Part shown: in pieces, positions 51,138 through 51,618 of the stretch
Numbering within the stretch: the stretch's first letter is position 1
Layout: every line of letters starts with the position of its first letter
Assembly (NCBI GenBank): GCA_003649445.1
Contig: QMRV01000012.1
Coordinates: 1-51,618 of the forward strand
Reading direction: 5' to 3'
From: Thermoprotei archaeon
GTDB lineage: Archaea > Thermoproteota > Thermoprotei > Thermofilales > B15-G2
Length of the DNA: 51,618 bases
The notes under the pieces: generated by a model
What the model was told of the DNA's origin: nothing
Database searches by the model: none
The model's input: the letters and a program-made list of their open reading frames with translations, nothing else
Program-made: the position numbers and the translations under genes

Positions 51138-51618
51138 AGCTCAGTATATGTAATGAAATTATAGGAAGAGATTTAACTAAAGCAGCTGAAGTAGCGTCGA
51201 AAGTAGGCTGCCAAGGAGTAGAATTAGCGCATTTCACTTTCTGCACAAAACCCTCAGACTTGTCGACAAGCGAGAGAGCAAAAATAAAGGAAGTTTTTTC
51301 ATCAAGGGGCCTTGAAATATGCGCTCTTCACTGGATTTACGCGTCGCCGCCAGGGCTTAAACTCTTCTCGAAGTCAGAGGAGAAAAGAAAGGAGGCCTTA
51401 AAGCAAACATTTGATGTAATTGATTTGGCGGTCGACTTAGAAGCAAAAATAATTGTAGTGGGAAGCCCTAAGCAAAGAGAAATACCTCCTGAAGTCCCCA
51501 GAAAAACTGCTGAAGAATGGGCAGTAGACTTCTTTAGAAAAGCCGGAGAATATGCAGAAAACCGTGGAGTAATCGTAGCACTAGAGCCTCTACCCTCAGA
51601 AGACACAAATTTCATTAA
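51134..51618 (+). CDS. Sugar-phosphate isomerase/epimerase-like TIM barrel, cut by window edge
   Basis: 161 codons from ATG 51134 to the right edge. AAEVASKVGCQGVELAHFTF, GLEICALHWIYASPP and KIIVVGSPKQREIP, then VIVALEPLPSEDTNF, are the early strands of an AP-endonuclease-2/xylose-isomerase-like TIM barrel; the EPL glutamate is a metal ligand. The start overlaps the DUF6807 stop. A dehydrogenase-DUF6807-isomerase trio fits a pathway that oxidises then isomerises a sugar. The C-terminal half lies outside the window. Confidence 0.85.
   Translation, partial: MKLSICNEIIGRDLTKAAEVASKVGCQGVELAHFTFCTKPSDLSTSERAKIKEVFSSRGLEICALHWIYASPPGLKLFSKSEEKRKEALKQTFDVIDLAVDLEAKIIVVGSPKQREIPPEVPRKTAEEWAVDFFRKAGEYAENRGVIVALEPLPSEDTNFI

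Noticed and set aside
1..51618. CRISPR array, complete insertion sequence, rRNA or tRNA genes
   Set aside because: No regularly spaced direct repeats, no intact transposase with terminal repeats, and no rRNA or tRNA consensus sequence was seen on either strand.

Overview
The window is AT-rich DNA from an archaeon, most likely a thermophilic member of the Thermoproteota. The evidence is deoxyhypusine synthase, HerA/Mre11/Rad50, Lhr, an aKMT4-like lysine methyltransferase, Clp1/Grc3 RNA kinase, FAU-1, a TATA-binding protein, a four-subunit pyruvate:ferredoxin oxidoreductase, archaeal-type AspRS and ValRS, and several box C/D guide RNAs. I cannot place it more finely. No rRNA, tRNA or CRISPR array was seen. 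Genes are packed tightly with many short overlaps, and GTG and TTG starts are common.

Layout. 1-4.4 kb: reverse-strand repair operon of a HAS-barrel-like protein, herA, mre11 and rad50 (rad50 runs off the left edge). 4.4-8.8 kb: nucleotidyltransferase-like protein, permuted GTPase, HflX, a cysteine-motif protein and Clp1/Grc3. 9-10.6 kb: histone-deacetylase-family enzyme and dCMP deaminase. 10.6-18.1 kb: glycine cleavage system (gcvT, gcvH, gcvPA, gcvPB) with a two-piece lipoate ligase and a probable ECF-type uptake protein. 18.1-22.4 kb: SF2 helicase, endonuclease-IV-like protein and two unknown genes. 22.4-25.4 kb: porG-porD-porA-porB. 25.4-32.1 kb: Hsp20, ValRS, Lhr, CoaD and a coiled-coil protein. 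32.1-38.6 kb: deoxyhypusine synthase, aKMT4-like, signal peptidase, TBP, RimI-like, a pilin-like membrane protein, an internally duplicated protein, a tRNA thiolase and a CTP-dependent lipid kinase. 38.6-43.7 kb: accessory-looking pocket with rhomboid, an XPD-like helicase overlapping a membrane-anchored HerA-like ATPase, a TnpB relic, a small damaged gene and guide RNAs. 43.8-48.8 kb: FAU-1, AspRS, ThpR, thioesterase, Sua5/TsaC and a DedA-like protein. 48.9 kb to the end: sugar-modification cluster (Gfo/Idh dehydrogenase, DUF6807, TIM-barrel isomerase), cut by the right edge.

The strongest finding is the TBP gene. It is interrupted inside its first repeat by 31 bases that contain an in-frame stop. 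They fold with the flanks into a bulge-helix-bulge with two 3-nt bulges on either side of a 4-bp helix. Cutting each bulge at the canonical place rebuilds a CAG (Gln) codon, exactly the residue present at the equivalent place in the second repeat. This looks like a protein-coding archaeal intron removed by the tRNA splicing endonuclease, in an essential transcription factor.

Second, the intergenic gaps hold seven candidate box C/D sRNAs. One has both guides complementary to tRNA D-arm and T-arm sequence, and one reaches into the annotated start of a lipid kinase and so changes that start. Third, a VirB2/TrbC-like two-helix protein and a CedB-like membrane HerA ATPase lie about 6 kb apart and may belong to an archaeal DNA-exchange apparatus; this is inference only.
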